From Agrocybe praecox (lineage: Eukaryota; Basidiomycota; Agaricomycetes; Agaricales; Agrocybaceae): a stretch of 64,000 nt of DNA. Positions 45,624-57,424 of the stretch are shown piece by piece (position 1 is the stretch's first letter; each line of letters opens with the position of its first letter). Both the position numbers and the translations under genes were made by a program. The notes under the pieces were generated by a model that saw only the letters and a list, made by a program, of their open reading frames with translations, ran no database searches and was not told where the DNA came from. The stretch spans positions 1,054,001 through 1,118,000 of the forward strand of contig OZ024844.1 of the NCBI GenBank assembly GCA_964017145.1, read 5' to 3'.

Positions 45624-46560
45624 ATGAACCCGCCAAAAAAACGGAAACTTGACTCCATCGGCAATACTGATAATGGAAAACGACTCAAAATGACATCTCT
45701 AGCGGAGCCGGGTATCCTGGTCCAACCCTCACTTTCGCAACAAACGATAACTATCACCGCTGTAGAATCTAACCCTGCCAAATCTGACACTGATCCTGTT
45801 CAAAATAAGGCCGGGGCAAAGTCAAAAGAGAAAAGGAAAGGAAAGGAGAAGGAGAAGGAAAAAGAAATACCTAATGATACTCTAGCGAAGCCACCGACAG
45901 CGCGTCTGCGCATTAACAAGCTCGTTCCTCCGAGACCATTCCCAACTGTACCTACCTCTGTATCTGCCACTGGACCGCGTTCCAGCCATAGAGAAGGAAA
46001 AAATATGATATGTTTAACGCGCAAAACCTCATTAGCAACCTATATGCGGCGTTGTAAAAATGTTATCCTCGATGATGGGTATGTGCTCGCCCTTAGACGC
46101 GGCAGATTAATGATCCTAAATGTTGAAGTCAAGATACAAAACCCTTCATCTCAGCGCGATGGGTGCCGCTATTCCACTTCTTGCACAGTTAATATGCGCG
46201 CTCCCTCCAATACTGCCCTTCTCACAAGATGAAATCCGTACCGAAATCACGACAGAAACCGTCGGAGTCCAAGACGAAGTCATTCCCGAAGATGAGGACG
46301 AAGACCTTACATACCGAACGCGCGAAAAATCAGTCCTTCGCGTGAACTTCATCATTGGCGATGGTCAGTTTGTAGGAGACCGCACTGCGTCTCGAAAATA
46401 TGCGGGCGGAAAGGGAGTTCCAAAGAGTTATGGACGACCACCAGCAACAAATAAAGGCAAGAAGGACAGCAACACAAAAGATAAGGGGAAGAGAACGACC
46501 GAATCAACAGCTGTTGTGTACGAGGAGCCTGAGCAAGAGGAGTTCATGGATATGTTATGA
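45624..46560 (+). CDS. RNase P/MRP subunit Rpp20/POP7-like (Alba family)
   Basis: Two exons (45624-46078, 46134-46560) give 293 residues. The N-terminal 115 residues are basic and disordered (NPPKKRKLDS, KSKEKRKGKEKEKEKE). The Alba-like core follows: ICLTRKTSLATYMRRCKNVI then LDDGYKTLHLSAMGAAIPLL and AQLICALPPILPFSQDEI. The strand EITTETVGVQDEVIPEDED and VLRVNFIIGDG close the domain. The tail is basic then acidic (VYEEPEQEEFMDML). Rpp20/Pop7 binds Rpp25/Pop6 and the RNA of RNase P and RNase MRP, enzymes that process tRNA and rRNA precursors in the nucleus. The splice (GG|GTATGT ... TCAAG|A) restores the conserved GYKTLHLSAMGAAIP. Longer than yeast Pop7 because of the two disordered ends. Confidence 0.85.
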
Positions 46561-47272
46561 CCCTGCTCCTATGGTTGGCATTCAGGTCAGTATCAGAGGC
46601 CTTCCCATGTTATGCTAAACGTGAGCTTTGTCTGTATTCAGAACACGAAGGCGATCGACCAAACGTCTCGATACTCCGACTTTTTATTTTCGCTCTCACC
46701 TTGGCATAGGACTTACTATCCTGTGGCAATCAACTTTTTGGGGGCCTCTCCATTCGTTATACCAGACCAGCACATGTATCTCTTCTAAACTATCCTGTAT
46801 TATTACTCCTGGGGCACCTGGTGGTGTCTTTTCCTCTTGAAGAGCAGACTTATGAGTTTAATTGACTGACTGACATGCTCGCACGGTATCTTTACACAAT
46901 AACCATTTCTGCACAGATTGTGAACTATTTCTGCAGAAGTTATTTTTAACAACTCGGTTTGGGAGGCATCTCGTATGCCTGTGGCTTCGCAATGATGAAT
47001 TGACCTGGAGTACCCCTAAGCCCCTACAACCCGGCTAAATTCTGTTAGTCCAGACGAACAAAGATTCCCTCTCGACTCAGGAATGCGAAGAAAAGCGGAC
47101 GGGATGACCAAATGAAATGGTCATTACAAGAGACGGTCGCGTTCGAACGTTCGGAGCAATTGCATGTGTACCTCTATTGTATATGTTCCTATCGACCGCA
47201 ATGTTCAGAAAACGTTTATCTTATCTGACCCGTGACTTTTTCCTTGCAATTGATGATTCAAGCGTAATCGAG
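46561..47272. other. Intergenic, no gene seen
   Basis: Lies between POP7 and the DNA element. No credible coding or RNA feature. Confidence 0.4.
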
Positions 47273-47280
47273 TAGAGACG

Positions 47281-48778
47281 TATGGGTGCCGGATCGCACA
47301 AAAAATCATTTTCAGTTATATAGATACTGAAGTGTATTATCTACCATATAGTTCACATTATCTACCGTATAAATTACATTATCTACCATAGAAGCCGGAT
47401 TGTCTACCATAGAAGTCTGATTGTCTACCATAAAAATCCGATTGTCTACCATAGAAGTCCGATTGTCTACCATAAAGTCTGATTGCCTACAAATGAAGTC
47501 CTATTGTCTACATCTAATGTCAATTTGTCAACATTGTCTACCATACTGCGTGGATTATCTACCATACTCATTTGCATTGTCCAACATATCCGGTCAGTAA
47601 ATATTGGAGGTGCCGAACATGCCGTCCTCAAAATGATGCGTAATTTGATAGGTGTCTCGGCCAGGACGCAACACAACGGACTTTAAATTTAAACAATGCC
47701 GCAGCCGGCATCAATGCATCACTACGTGTAGGGACAGGAATCAAAATGTATATATGTAAACCTTATTTTCGACGTCTCTAATAGCCTGCCTAATCACCCT
47801 TTCCTCATTTTCAAGCCCAGGGCACGATCCAATCAAGTAAAAACTGCTTACATGTAAGATGCATGCTGACAACTTCTCGATGGACCTTTAAATCTTGGTA
47901 ATTCAACACTTAATTGTATACTTATATAGTGCATACCCCTCGGGGGTCCATAAAATTGATATCGAGTGCTATATATGTGTCTGGCATACTATTTTTTAAA
48001 CTGCTTTGAATATTTGGTGTGTTCCCATTGCGGGGCAGCACAATTGAGCGAGAGGAACACCCGGAAAGTAGGGGTTTCCATATATGGAAGGACATGACAC
48101 GATTTTTCCCACGCATCTAAGCTGATCTGCGAGACTGGAGCTGCCCGCACACACTGCTACACTCAGTGTATTCATAATGTAACTACATAGACATATGGTG
48201 TATATGTGAAATATATTGCAGAAATTATTTTTAAGTAAAATACTGATCATGCGCAGAGAAATTGAGGTTACACCCCGCTCGCTTGATATGGCAAGGAATG
48301 ATTCCCACACCCCAGATTCCCTTTTGAGTGGGGTTTTGTGCCGTCTCAGTCTTACCGGAGCTAGGTTTTCATGCGCTCAATGCCGAGCTTCCTCAATGAA
48401 AGTCCGCTATGCCGATATTCGCATCAATTTAAACATCAATCCTACACGGCAGCTTCGGCATGATCAAAATTAGTTCACCGGATATCGTCGACAATGGATT
48501 TACATGTGGTAGACAATGAAACTGTTTTGGTAGACAATAGAAGAATTAGGTAGACAATTTAAAGTGAAAGGTAGATATTTGGGCATCAATGGTAGACAAT
48601 CCAACATAAGTGGTAGACAATCCAACCTCAATGGTAGACAATACCCTAAGCTAGTAGGCAATCTGATCCAAATAGTAGACAATCCAACCTATATCGTAGA
48701 CAATATGCATTGTATGGTAGATAATACACTTTGTTATCTATATATTTGAAAATGATTTTTTGTGCGATCCGGCACCCA
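47281..48778. mobile_element. Non-autonomous DNA transposon with inverted ATTGTCTACC subterminal arrays
   Basis: The ends are inverted copies of about 30 bp: TGGGTGCCGGATCGCACAAA at the left and its complement at the right. The 8-bp sequence TAGAGACG occurs directly outside both ends (47273-47280 and 48779-48786) as a target-site duplication; a 6-bp reading (GAGACG) with a symmetrical TATGGG terminus is also possible. The left 300 bp hold about a dozen copies of ATTGTCTACC(A/G)TA or near variants. The right 300 bp hold a similar number of the complement (GGTAGACAAT). The roughly 900 bp between have no coding sequence. This is a MITE-like element, whose mobility would need a transposase elsewhere. 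An 8-bp duplication fits hAT- or KDZ-type families but does not decide. Confidence 0.88.
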
Positions 48779-48786
48779 TAGAGACG

Positions 48787-49219
48787 AGCCAAACCAGAAT
48801 CACAATACATTGAACACAACGCAATAGAAAGACACGATCAGGAAATCAAACAATCCAGGTACCGAAGTAAGATATACAATGTCGAAAGAAGAATTAAAAT
48901 ATGTATAAGAGAAAAGAGCAACAGACGAGAACAAATGACTTGAAAGCAAACCGAAAACGAAAACGACGATAAGAGCAAAAGGAAAATGACGACGACAAAA
49001 GGAAAAGGAAAACAACAAAGGTGGGGGAGACTAACGAAGAAAACAAAACGATGAGCCTAGCGAGAGAAAATGAGGAAAGCAAGCGATTATTCTATATGAA
49101 AGAAGGAAACCCGTTCTGTTGATACTTGGTCAAAACCGAGAAGATCGATCTCCAACAAACATGCCAAATGAACACTCACCAATAGTGGAGTCACCGTCAT
49201 GTTTAAGAGGCTACCAGTT
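48787..49219. other. Intergenic, purine-rich, no gene seen
   Basis: A-rich stretch with runs of GAAAACGAAAA type downstream of the minus-strand repeat protein; probably its 3' UTR. Confidence 0.4.
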
Positions 49220-52200
49220 TCAGTAGGAGGCCCAAGTTTGCGAGCCCTGTTGACTACTAGACCAACTTTGAGATTTGTGCACGGGCCCAGACCAGGGGGA
49301 ACCATCGGAATCATGTTGATGGTTTTCAGAGGACCAGGATTGCGAGTCCCGTCGACTCGGCCATCTTTGAGTTTCCGGAACGGACCAGATGGAACCATCG
49401 GAATTATGTTGATGGCTTTCAGAGGACCATTGCGATTCCCGTTGACTCGACCAGCCTTGAGATTCCTGAACAAGCGAGAGAGAACCGTCGGAATCATGTC
49501 GATGGTTTTCAGAGGGCCAAGATTGCGAATCCTGTCGACTCGGCCATCTTTGAGTTTCTGGAACGGACCAGATGGAATCATTGGAGTCATTTTGATGGCT
49601 CTCAGAGGGCCATTGCGAATCCCCTTGACTCGACCAGCCTTGAGATTCCTGTACAAGCGAGGAGGGACCATCGGAATCATGTCGATGGATTTCAGAGGAC
49701 CAGGATTGCGAGTCCCGTTGACTCGACCATCCTTGAGATTCTGGCGCGGTCCAGATGGAATCATTGGAATCGTGTTGATGACTTTCAGAGGACCACTGTG
49801 ATTCTCCTTGACTCGACCAGCCTTGAAATTCCTGCGCAAGCGAGGGGGAGCCATCGGAATCATGTCGATGGCTTTCAGAGGGCCAAGATTGCGAGTCCGG
49901 TTGACTCGACCATCTTTGAGTTTCCGGCGCAGTCCAGGTAGCAGGATCGTCAGAATGGTGTTGATAGGCATTCCGTGATTGCGAGTCCCTTAGATCCGAC
50001 CTGTTTTGAGCTTCCGACACAAGGGCAACATCATTGGAATGATACTGTTGTTGCGATTGCGGACGGTGCTCGTTCCCGTCAAAGTGATCTTCTCTCTCGT
50101 CGGCCACCTCCATAGTCTCATCCTTGAAGAGTTCGTAATTCTCAAAAGAAACCTCTGAGGCATCCACCATTTCGACATCTGGGTCATCGGTGTCTATTTC
50201 CATTGGTATGTCCCAGTCTCCTATATTGTCCTCAATACCTGCTACTGACCCACTCGTCGTGGCCAACGACGAGGGTCCAGCATCAACCCAACCTTGGTGT
50301 ATGACGGTTGGCGTACCCTCACCTGAACCAGTGGCCGCTGGTTCAATTGAGGGTGCACTAACCGGTAAGACACCAGGATCGGACCTTGGTATACTAGTCC
50401 AGTGCGCGTAGTGCGCAGCGTCCGCGTTGCTCTCCTGTAAGCTCGACACATTCTCCCTGTGATCTCCAAAGTTGGACTGCTCGAAGTTCGTCGGAGCAGA
50501 GTAGAAATCAACAAAAGGTGTGCTTTCCGGAGGATTGTTGGTGGAGATATAGGGATCGGCGACAGTCGGGGAGTAAGTGGTATTAGGGACAACGAGGGGA
50601 CTGGCATAGTATTGTTCGTTCGCCTGATGTTGTGGGAATGGTAGGACAATCTCTTCGGGGTGTTGGGAGGAAAAATATGTACTGCCAAGTAAAATATTTA
50701 GTACGCAAGAGAAGAGATACAATGCGCGATATACATACCTGTCTGCGGTGGTCGAGGAGCTGGCTGTGCCATTACTCAAGCTAGTGTTCGCTGGTGTCTC
50801 GTATAATTCGTGTTCATGGCCCGTCCAATTTGAACTGTTGCAAAATATGATTCGGCTATACAGTAGCGAACGGACAGACGACAAAACACATACTCATGTG
50901 ATGAATCACCCACAGATTCCCCGGATCCTTCTCCCACTTTCTCAAGGAAGGATCTAGTGACCTGCAGCAATGTGAGAAATAGCTTCAACCACTACAGGAA
51001 GAACTATCACTTACTATGTTACCGTCGCCCACGGCTTCCGCAAAAAATTTCACCTGATAAATAGGAGACGCCACCCTCAAAGGAAAAGATGCAGCAGCAG
51101 CCGGAAGGGTGGTGTTCCATTCGTCGAGGGGGGCATCGAGGATCGGACTGGAAGCGACATCGTTGAAGGCCTCGATAGAAGGAGCCTCCAATGGAGGGGA
51201 AGACGGCGGCAGAGCATCAGACAGAAGAATACCATTCTGGTCATCGATAGGCTCGTGAATCAATCCATGAGGACCCTCGATAGAAGGAACATGCGACAGA
51301 GGGAAAGATGGCGGGGCGGCAGCTGGAGGGGTGCTATTCTGACCGTTAACAGGCCCATCGGGAATTGGGGCAGGAGCGCCATCATATGAGGTCTCAATAC
51401 CATCCCAATCCTTCTGTACAAGTTGTCCGGAATCAGATGCAACCTCTGTGTTACCGTCTCCAGCCATCCTGCTTCCTCGCGTCGTAAGTGGAGGCGGTGG
51501 CCAGTGCGGATCTTCGAGTCTTTTGCCTAGCAATTGAATATAAAGGTTTTTGTCGTAGCCTCCAGTATTGATGGTAGTGCTCCTGATGTTGTTCCTGGTC
51601 AAATTTTCCTCTTCGTCAGGGTGAATCGTTGAGAACATGGCTGGTGGGCGCTTTTCGATGGGCGGATGCGATACCTCCATTGGCGGTCTTGAAGGACCGG
51701 CCACTGCATTGACGTGTATAGGTGCTCGGCGACGGGTAGTCACGGGTTTGTCGAAAAGGTCGCCCTCGTTATACGATGAGGACGAGGAAGAAGAGGTGGA
51801 AGAGGAGGCGACACGACATTCTTTGGGAGCGTCCAGGATGTTGTATTCAAGTCTTAAGGGGGATTCGACGAATCTGACCTTCTTCTTGCCCTTGCTCTTG
51901 CCTTTGCTTTCGAGTCGATCGGTAGAGCTTATGACCAGTGTCGACCGCAACCCGCTGGAAGATGGGGTGCTTGTCTGAGATGTTGCTGAGGTATCGGTTC
52001 TTGCCTTTGCTTTTGTAGGAGAGACGGCACAAGGCAAAGGGGTACGAGATGTGTTGTAGGAAAGAGTGCTGTGTTTTTTCGATGGCGAGAAACTGGGGGA
52101 TTGAGGACTGCTGCGGATTTTCTCCCAGTCCATCGGGCTGTAACCTTTAGCTAGGTTTGCAATGATAGGATTGTGGATCTTCTGGGTAGATACGGGAGGT

Positions 52201-52769
52201 GAATTTGGCGGATGCTGAGTGCTTTGACTCGGAACCTCCGAGTCAAGGAATTTCGCCGCTTCAAGCAGTGTTTCGATACCACCACCGGAACATGGTTGTG
52301 TCCCTTGTGCGTGTGTCCTTTGACCTGAAGATTTCGTCTCGATGAGTTGCGCAGCATTTAGCAGAACGTCTACGGCGGAATTTGGGGGATCGAAAAGGTT
52401 GTGATTTAGGATGTGTGGAGTGGACAAAGCCGCGTCGATAACAGCCTTTTGCCGTTTTGCCTCGTTCACTAGGTTTTGCCGTGCGAGTGCATTTGCAACC
52501 TTCTCCGCCTCTTGTTCTGATTATCTTATTAATCACAGATTATTTATCCAAGAAAAAAAAAGTCTTACCTTTGAGTAGCTGTGCAATGCTGCTGCAACGA
52601 AGTCGGCGGTTTGCAATTGCCTCCAGTACCCTTTGATGTTGACGCAGATTACGGCTGCTGCAAGACCTTGGAACCGCGCAAACGTCGGGCTAAAAAAATT
52701 AAGTGGTAAGAAAGAGTGACTACTAGCTGCGGACAGCAGAGGTACATGAAAACTAGTACTTACTATCAT
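49220..52769 (-). CDS. Large disordered protein with C-terminal 61-residue W-S-S repeats
   Basis: Minus-strand exons are about 52764-52769, 52569-52689, 51015-52516, 50894-50961, 50739-50834 and 49220-50681, joining in phase to about 1084 residues. The first coding exon (only MI) is uncertain; exons from 52689 down are well supported. A small ordered N-terminal part (RNLRQHQRVLEAIANRRLR, SSIAQLLKEQEAEKVANALA) looks helical. A long Ser/Pro-rich disordered region follows, with a basic stretch (SKGKSKGKKKVRFVESPLRL). The intron at 50682-50738 is in frame and would otherwise add a false hydrophobic segment. The C-terminal third has about 3.3 copies of a 61-residue unit, each made of two halves with QSWSSE..HRHDSDGS and QWSSESHQHDSNDS cores and QRWPSR/QGWSSQ links. 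No known family recognised. Confidence 0.7.
49240..49990 (-). repeat. 183-bp coding tandem repeat
   Basis: Period 183 bp (61 codons), divergent copies in the last exon of the W-S-S repeat protein, with a preceding partial unit. Since the period is a multiple of three, the antisense strand stays open as well and gives a spurious 200-codon frame. Confidence 0.8.
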
Positions 52770-52876
52770 CAACAACGATCTTTTGCCCAGTGAAAAGGCT
52801 GTAGGCTTCTTCAATTCGCGCGGTTTGCCAATGGTCTGCCAGGAGTGATGAGGTGAGTCACCAACAACGGGATTGC

Positions 52877-53350
52877 CTAAATGGGCAGATGAAAGATATA
52901 TCTCACAGACAACCGTCCAAAGCCAAGCGTTCGCATGATCTTTCGAGGCAAGCCAGAGACAGTCTACAAAGATATCAATTTTTTAAAACTGAGTCGTTTT
53001 CTAAGGTCGTCACTGTACTTACCAGGATGCTGTGAGGATTTGTGGGGCCATGGGATGAGACTGCCAATGAGAATGGGGCCAACAGTTTAGGCGATATTGA
53101 GAGGGTTTGGGGGACCTTATTGTCGGTAACTACAGGTAATGGTAAGTTAAGGCCTCATATGTAAATCACCGTACATACTTGTCGAGGTGGGGGCTACCGA
53201 TGTGGAAGTGCTAGGGAGTTCTGGGGTGGGTACTGGGTCGTTTCTGGCCGAGGATGTCAACACAGAGTTTCCTGAATCTCCTGAAGCGGTAGCTTCAAGA
53301 GAAAAGACAGAAAGCATGGTCTTAGCAAGGAATCGAATGGAGAGATACAT
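52877..53350 (-). CDS. Small secreted-like protein, unknown family
   Basis: Three exons (53179-53350, 53023-53129, 52877-52963) join in phase to 121 residues. The N-terminus MYLSIRFLAKTMLSVFSLEA could be a weak signal peptide. It is followed by a Ser/Thr/Pro-rich segment (PTPELPSTSTSVAPTSTS) and a hydrophobic stretch (KLLAPFSLAVSSHG). There are no Cys residues and no recognised domain. The alternative, that these exons belong to the 5' part of the neighbouring large gene, was considered: another frame stays open through them but lacks a start codon. Moderate to low confidence. Confidence 0.45.
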
Positions 53351-54606
53351 CGCGAAAAGATGGATTGATTTGTGGGTTGTGGTGGCGATGAAGATAGGGA
53401 TATCTTATGACGCAAAAACCGGAAGCGAACATTTATAATCACACCTACAGCGCTTGGGAATTGTCTATAGAATACAGTGATCTTCCAGTCGTGGGGTCGA
53501 TAATAAGAATTGGTTCGTTACGGCGGAAGCCGAGAAATTTTTGACAGCAGCACAGCAGGAACTGGAGTCTATCGAATGCAGCCATTTTATCCGTCCACTT
53601 CGTTGCCTTAGTTTAGCGTCTATTCTGATAATTATCACAAGATCTCTCGCAGCTGAAGTGACAAGATGTGGGGAGCTCAGTAGGAAAATGGGCAATCCAG
53701 CGGGCAGTGCCCACGGTGTTCCGATAAAGGTTCGAGTGTGTGCAATCAGCGGTGTGTGAAAAAGAGGACATGTCGGAAGAGTGGATCGCGACTTTTAGAG
53801 ACTAGATTCTTTTCTCAAGTCGCGCCTTTTATCATTTCTTTGAATGATGCGAGACTAGCATTTAGAACACGCTCCAGGATCTTTCCAGGAAAACGAGTGT
53901 TGTGGTAAGCAGTGAAAGAACAAGGCGCGTGACAATCAGTACTGAGATCGAACGCGTGACGTTACTTACGCGTCGCGTTCCCACTGTTCCCAAACCTAAC
54001 GTCATAATCATCCTCAAGGGCAAAGGCGTAGATGCAGAATATTCATCCCGATACCTGGTGACCCAACCACATCAGCTTATCTAGTAGCTACCATCTAACG
54101 CCGGGAAGCAAGTTCCAACCGGAAGCATCTTCTGATTGTCAGTGCCACACATACTCCTCATTTTATTCTCATGCAAATTTGCAATCACCGAACTTGCAGC
54201 GCATCTCCCGTTTAGGTGTTTTTGCAAGGGCACGTTTCTCGTATGTATCACCAGTTACCTGAGTCCACCAATGCCTGGAATCTGGATAGTACATACTTGC
54301 ATGTTTTTGTTTCTGTAGCGTAGTCGCTTTTTGCAGCCTCCAAAAATAAATATAACTACGCCAAAACCGTCCCGCGGATGCCCTGCCCCTGGAATATACA
54401 GTTCCTCTACCGGAAGATAGCCTTTCAGCGACACTCAATTCGATGTTATGTACGTCAAAGTCGCAAAAAAAAGCCTGTACTACTGCTCGATATACTTGGA
54501 GTTGATTGCATAGATGACCATCTTTGTCGGGGCATAGTGGAGACTTGTTGAGGAATGGAGCCAGCTAGAAGCTAATAGAAGAAATTAACTCGCAACTAAT
54601 CGTAAT
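53351..54606. other. Intergenic, no gene seen
   Basis: About 1.25 kb without a supportable gene on either strand. Confidence 0.4.
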
Positions 54607-56121
54607 TCATATATGACAACGAACATTTTCGCAAACCTTAAGTCTCGCTCCCCCTCTCCAAAGGCCCGCGGCCTCAGTCAGTCCAAAAGAAAGAGGGACA
54701 GCCCCGTAAACATGCCTTCCACTATCTTTTCGTCCGAAAACACAAACTCGACCGGGAGCTGAGCAAACAGCGCAGTCAGCTAGAAAACACGCTGCAACGC
54801 CTGGATGCAATATCGTCCGAAGATTCCGTGTATACCAACCAGGCATGGACTTGGCTTTTTGGAGGTGTATTTTGAATAGCATATTTTGCAAGGACGCAGA
54901 TTGCCTCGCGAGGGCAGCATCAAGCGGCGCCCGTCTCTCCACGTCTAAATTAAGCGAGTCCACCAGCAGCGCGAGGCCATTTACGTCTCCAGCACAGATG
55001 ACGAGCTGCAGCTCGATCGTCGACAACAACGGGGGCGCAATTAACAGCTTCAATGGCAACCTGATTTCGTCTAGTAGGAACTTCAATACCTGCGCAGGTG
55101 GAGAAGGGAGGTAATCTCCCGGTCCTGCGTGTCGAAAGTAAAGGTGACGAAGGTGTTGAAAGCTGTTACATAAGATCGATGTCTGGGAGCGTCCACCCTA
55201 TAGGTACAAAGAAATGGAAAAATGATCATAGCGATATGAGAAGATACGCACCAAGGCACAAAATATCCATGCGGATAATGGTCTTGTTGGATCTTTGTAG
55301 GAAGTGTAGGAAGGGATATTAATAGCACTCGTGGTCAAGGGATATCGAAAGCATCCCAAGGCTATCCAGAGCCGAAACTCCTTTATGTGGACTATAAAAC
55401 TCCAAGGGCATTGTAAAATCGGTGTTTAGGTATTCGGGACGTGGAAACGGCAGGCGCTCATTTCCGAACAATAACGAACACCTGTTTACGGCATGCCGTC
55501 AGGCGCCAATGGAAGCCCGCCATAGCAGTCGAAGTCGAACAGATGCAAATGTATAATATATGTTCCGCGTAAAATGTTGGGGGAAGCCTATCCAGATGTT
55601 CGATGGAGGAGCAGAGAAGGTCCACGCATGACTTCTGTAGGGTTAAATTCCAATTAGCCCACACGTCACCGATACCCATGCTATGGCTAAAGAATGTATT
55701 CCATGATCAGGACCATGCAATTCATCGAATATAAGCGAAAGATCCTTGTCCACGTCGGTACCTTCCAACAATTCGGATGCCGGACACTGGACAAAGAGCG
55801 CTTTGATACAACGCAGTAGAGGCAAAAGACAATGATCTGGGTTGTTTTCTGGAGTTGGAGCATCGGTAATAAGACTTGCGAATCGTTCCACCCTATGGCG
55901 CTGTTTTCTCCTGCTTCTGTACCCCAGATTCAGAGTATGGAACAGAATCCAGATGCTGACGACCAATATGACTGAATGAGCGTGGAACATGATTGCAAGC
56001 TTTCTACCCATCGCCCATTGCTTCGCAACGGGTCTGAAGATGGTAAGTTTCCGACAGCGTCTACAGTGAGATGAAGTAGCTCAGGAGGAAGAGGGATCTT
56101 CAGAAGCTGAGAAGTTGACAT
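54607..56121 (-). pseudogene. Decayed F-box/LRR-like protein
   Basis: The 5' part (from 56121) reads MSTSQLLKIPLPPELLHLTV then DAVGNLPSSDP, the usual start of Agaricales F-box-like proteins (PPEL, D-A-I/V-x-x-L). The frame then shifts around 55945: one frame ends GFCSIL and stops, while another continues FHTLNLGYRSRRKQRHRVER and FASLITDAPTPENNPDH. A further shift or lost intron precedes DVWANWNLTLQKSCVDLLCS near 55660. The 3' part (54607-55086) is open and reads LDEIRLPLKLLIAPPLLSTI, LDAALARQSASLQNMLFKIH. Stops between the blocks (for example around 55330-55450) make an intact splice form unlikely. If functional it would bind Skp1 in an SCF ubiquitin ligase; here it looks like a relic. The 3' block could alternatively be a separate small gene. 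Confidence 0.6.
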
Positions 56122-56406
56122 AGTAGTTGTTCAGAAACTTAAACAAATTTCAACATGGTGTCCCAGCGTTGCGTGGCCGTGCAAACTTGATAAGATAAGA
56201 TAAAGAGTCTTCCGCGGTGATGGATATCGCATTCCTGATAACTGACGATGTTAATACGATGTTATCATTCAGCAGGGGGGGTGGAATGTGTAAGCATACA
56301 GAGTCATGCCATTTTGTCATCTCCAAATCCAAAGTTGTGATACAAGCAAGTCATTTAGATATTTCGATTGTCTTGTCTGTTATGTGTACAGTGCCCAAAT
56401 ACACCT

Positions 56407-56997
56407 TTACTTCTTCCCAAAAATAGTACCAAAGGTGGTGAAATCATATCTGTCAAGGCACTATATTATAATCCAACACTTGAAGAAGGGCAGCAGAACG
56501 TACCCCATGTTCTCACGTCCGGGGTCGATGTAAGTTATGTATCCACGAGTGCGTGGGGTACCCAACTTCGCTTCGAAGAATTCGCCAAAGGCCTTGCTGT
56601 ACTGCTCATTCGAGGCATGGTCAAGGTTGTCGAGACTGTCCTGGAGAAGGAATGCATGATATAAGACCCAAACAAGGATCGTCGAACAGTAAAACATAGA
56701 CTACTTACGATTCGCAAATTGAAGGCAGGGTCGAAGGACCCACCGAATGTGAGGGTTTCATTGTAGTTGATGAGTACTGATATGTAGTGCTCAGGCTTGC
56801 TCAAAGTCTCGGCTCCAAACTAAAGTGAATCGCTCAGGGCGCGCATGAAATTAGCAAGGAAATACACGCACCTTGGAAAATTCAAGAGCAAAGGCCTTTG
56901 CATCGGGAATCTATATCATAACGTTCAATTACGCGTTGACCCTAGATGAACAGATGTGGCGCGCCTTGATGTTGGTGGTGAGGTTGAGAGTAGGCAT
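56407..56997 (-). CDS. Macrophage migration inhibitory factor (MIF)-like tautomerase
   Basis: Five exons (56965-56997, 56872-56910, 56709-56819, 56504-56640, 56407-56449) encode 120 residues. MPTLNLTTNIK leaves Pro2, the catalytic base of MIF tautomerases after Met removal. The body reads IPDAKAFALEFSKFGAETLS, KPEHYISVLINYNETLTFGG, NEQYSKAFGEFFEAKLG and DPGRENMGYDFTTFGTIFG, matching the MIF family core including the NMGY...TF end. MIF proteins form trimers with phenylpyruvate/D-dopachrome tautomerase activity; the role in fungi is unclear. The first intron must use a GC donor (AAG|GCGCGCC) to give this protein; no GT alternative keeps the frame except a 30-bp intron. All other introns are GT-AG. 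Confidence 0.88.
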
Positions 56998-56999
56998 TG

Positions 57000-57424
57000 T
57001 TTCGAGTGTCAGTGGTGGTGGGCGGTGGTTAAGGGAGCCTAGGAACAAAACAAGAATGACCAAATTGAAACATGAGTAATCAGTGTACGGATAGGGACTC
57101 TGTGGGAGAAACCGCGATCACGAGGCATGGTACGTCGGACGAACGGAATCACGGATAGCCGAACGAAAAAAGTTGCCAAAAACGGCAACTAATATACTCA
57201 ATTCAGTTTCTTTTCCGTTTCCTACCAACGTCATCCATATTGATTATTAAAACCTTCAGTGCAAGTTGGAGTACGCATTCCGCCATATTAAGTATAAATT
57301 TACACGAACGTAAGTTTAAAAAGCAATTTATACCATCAAGAAATTCAGACTGAATAAATGCTGTTAGGACATAGGTCATGAACCATCCCCAAGTCAAAAA
57401 AAAAAACTGGAAAAAGGTTATATG
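57000..57424. other. Intergenic, no gene seen
   Basis: Between the MIF-like gene and the 3' end of the PLC-like gene. No feature apart from A/T-rich sequence. Confidence 0.4.

Noticed and set aside
47330..47600. Regular short repeats resembling a CRISPR array
   Set aside because: The genome is eukaryotic, repeats are 10-13 bp and variable, and they are mirrored at the far end of a TIR-bounded element.
49199..49801. 200-codon plus-strand frame with RGP repeats
   Set aside because: Antisense to the 183-bp coding repeat; open only because the period is a multiple of three.
50689..50749. Hydrophobic segment in the W-S-S repeat protein suggesting a membrane helix
   Set aside because: It is an in-frame intron with GTATGT donor and CAG acceptor; removing it joins disordered sequence.
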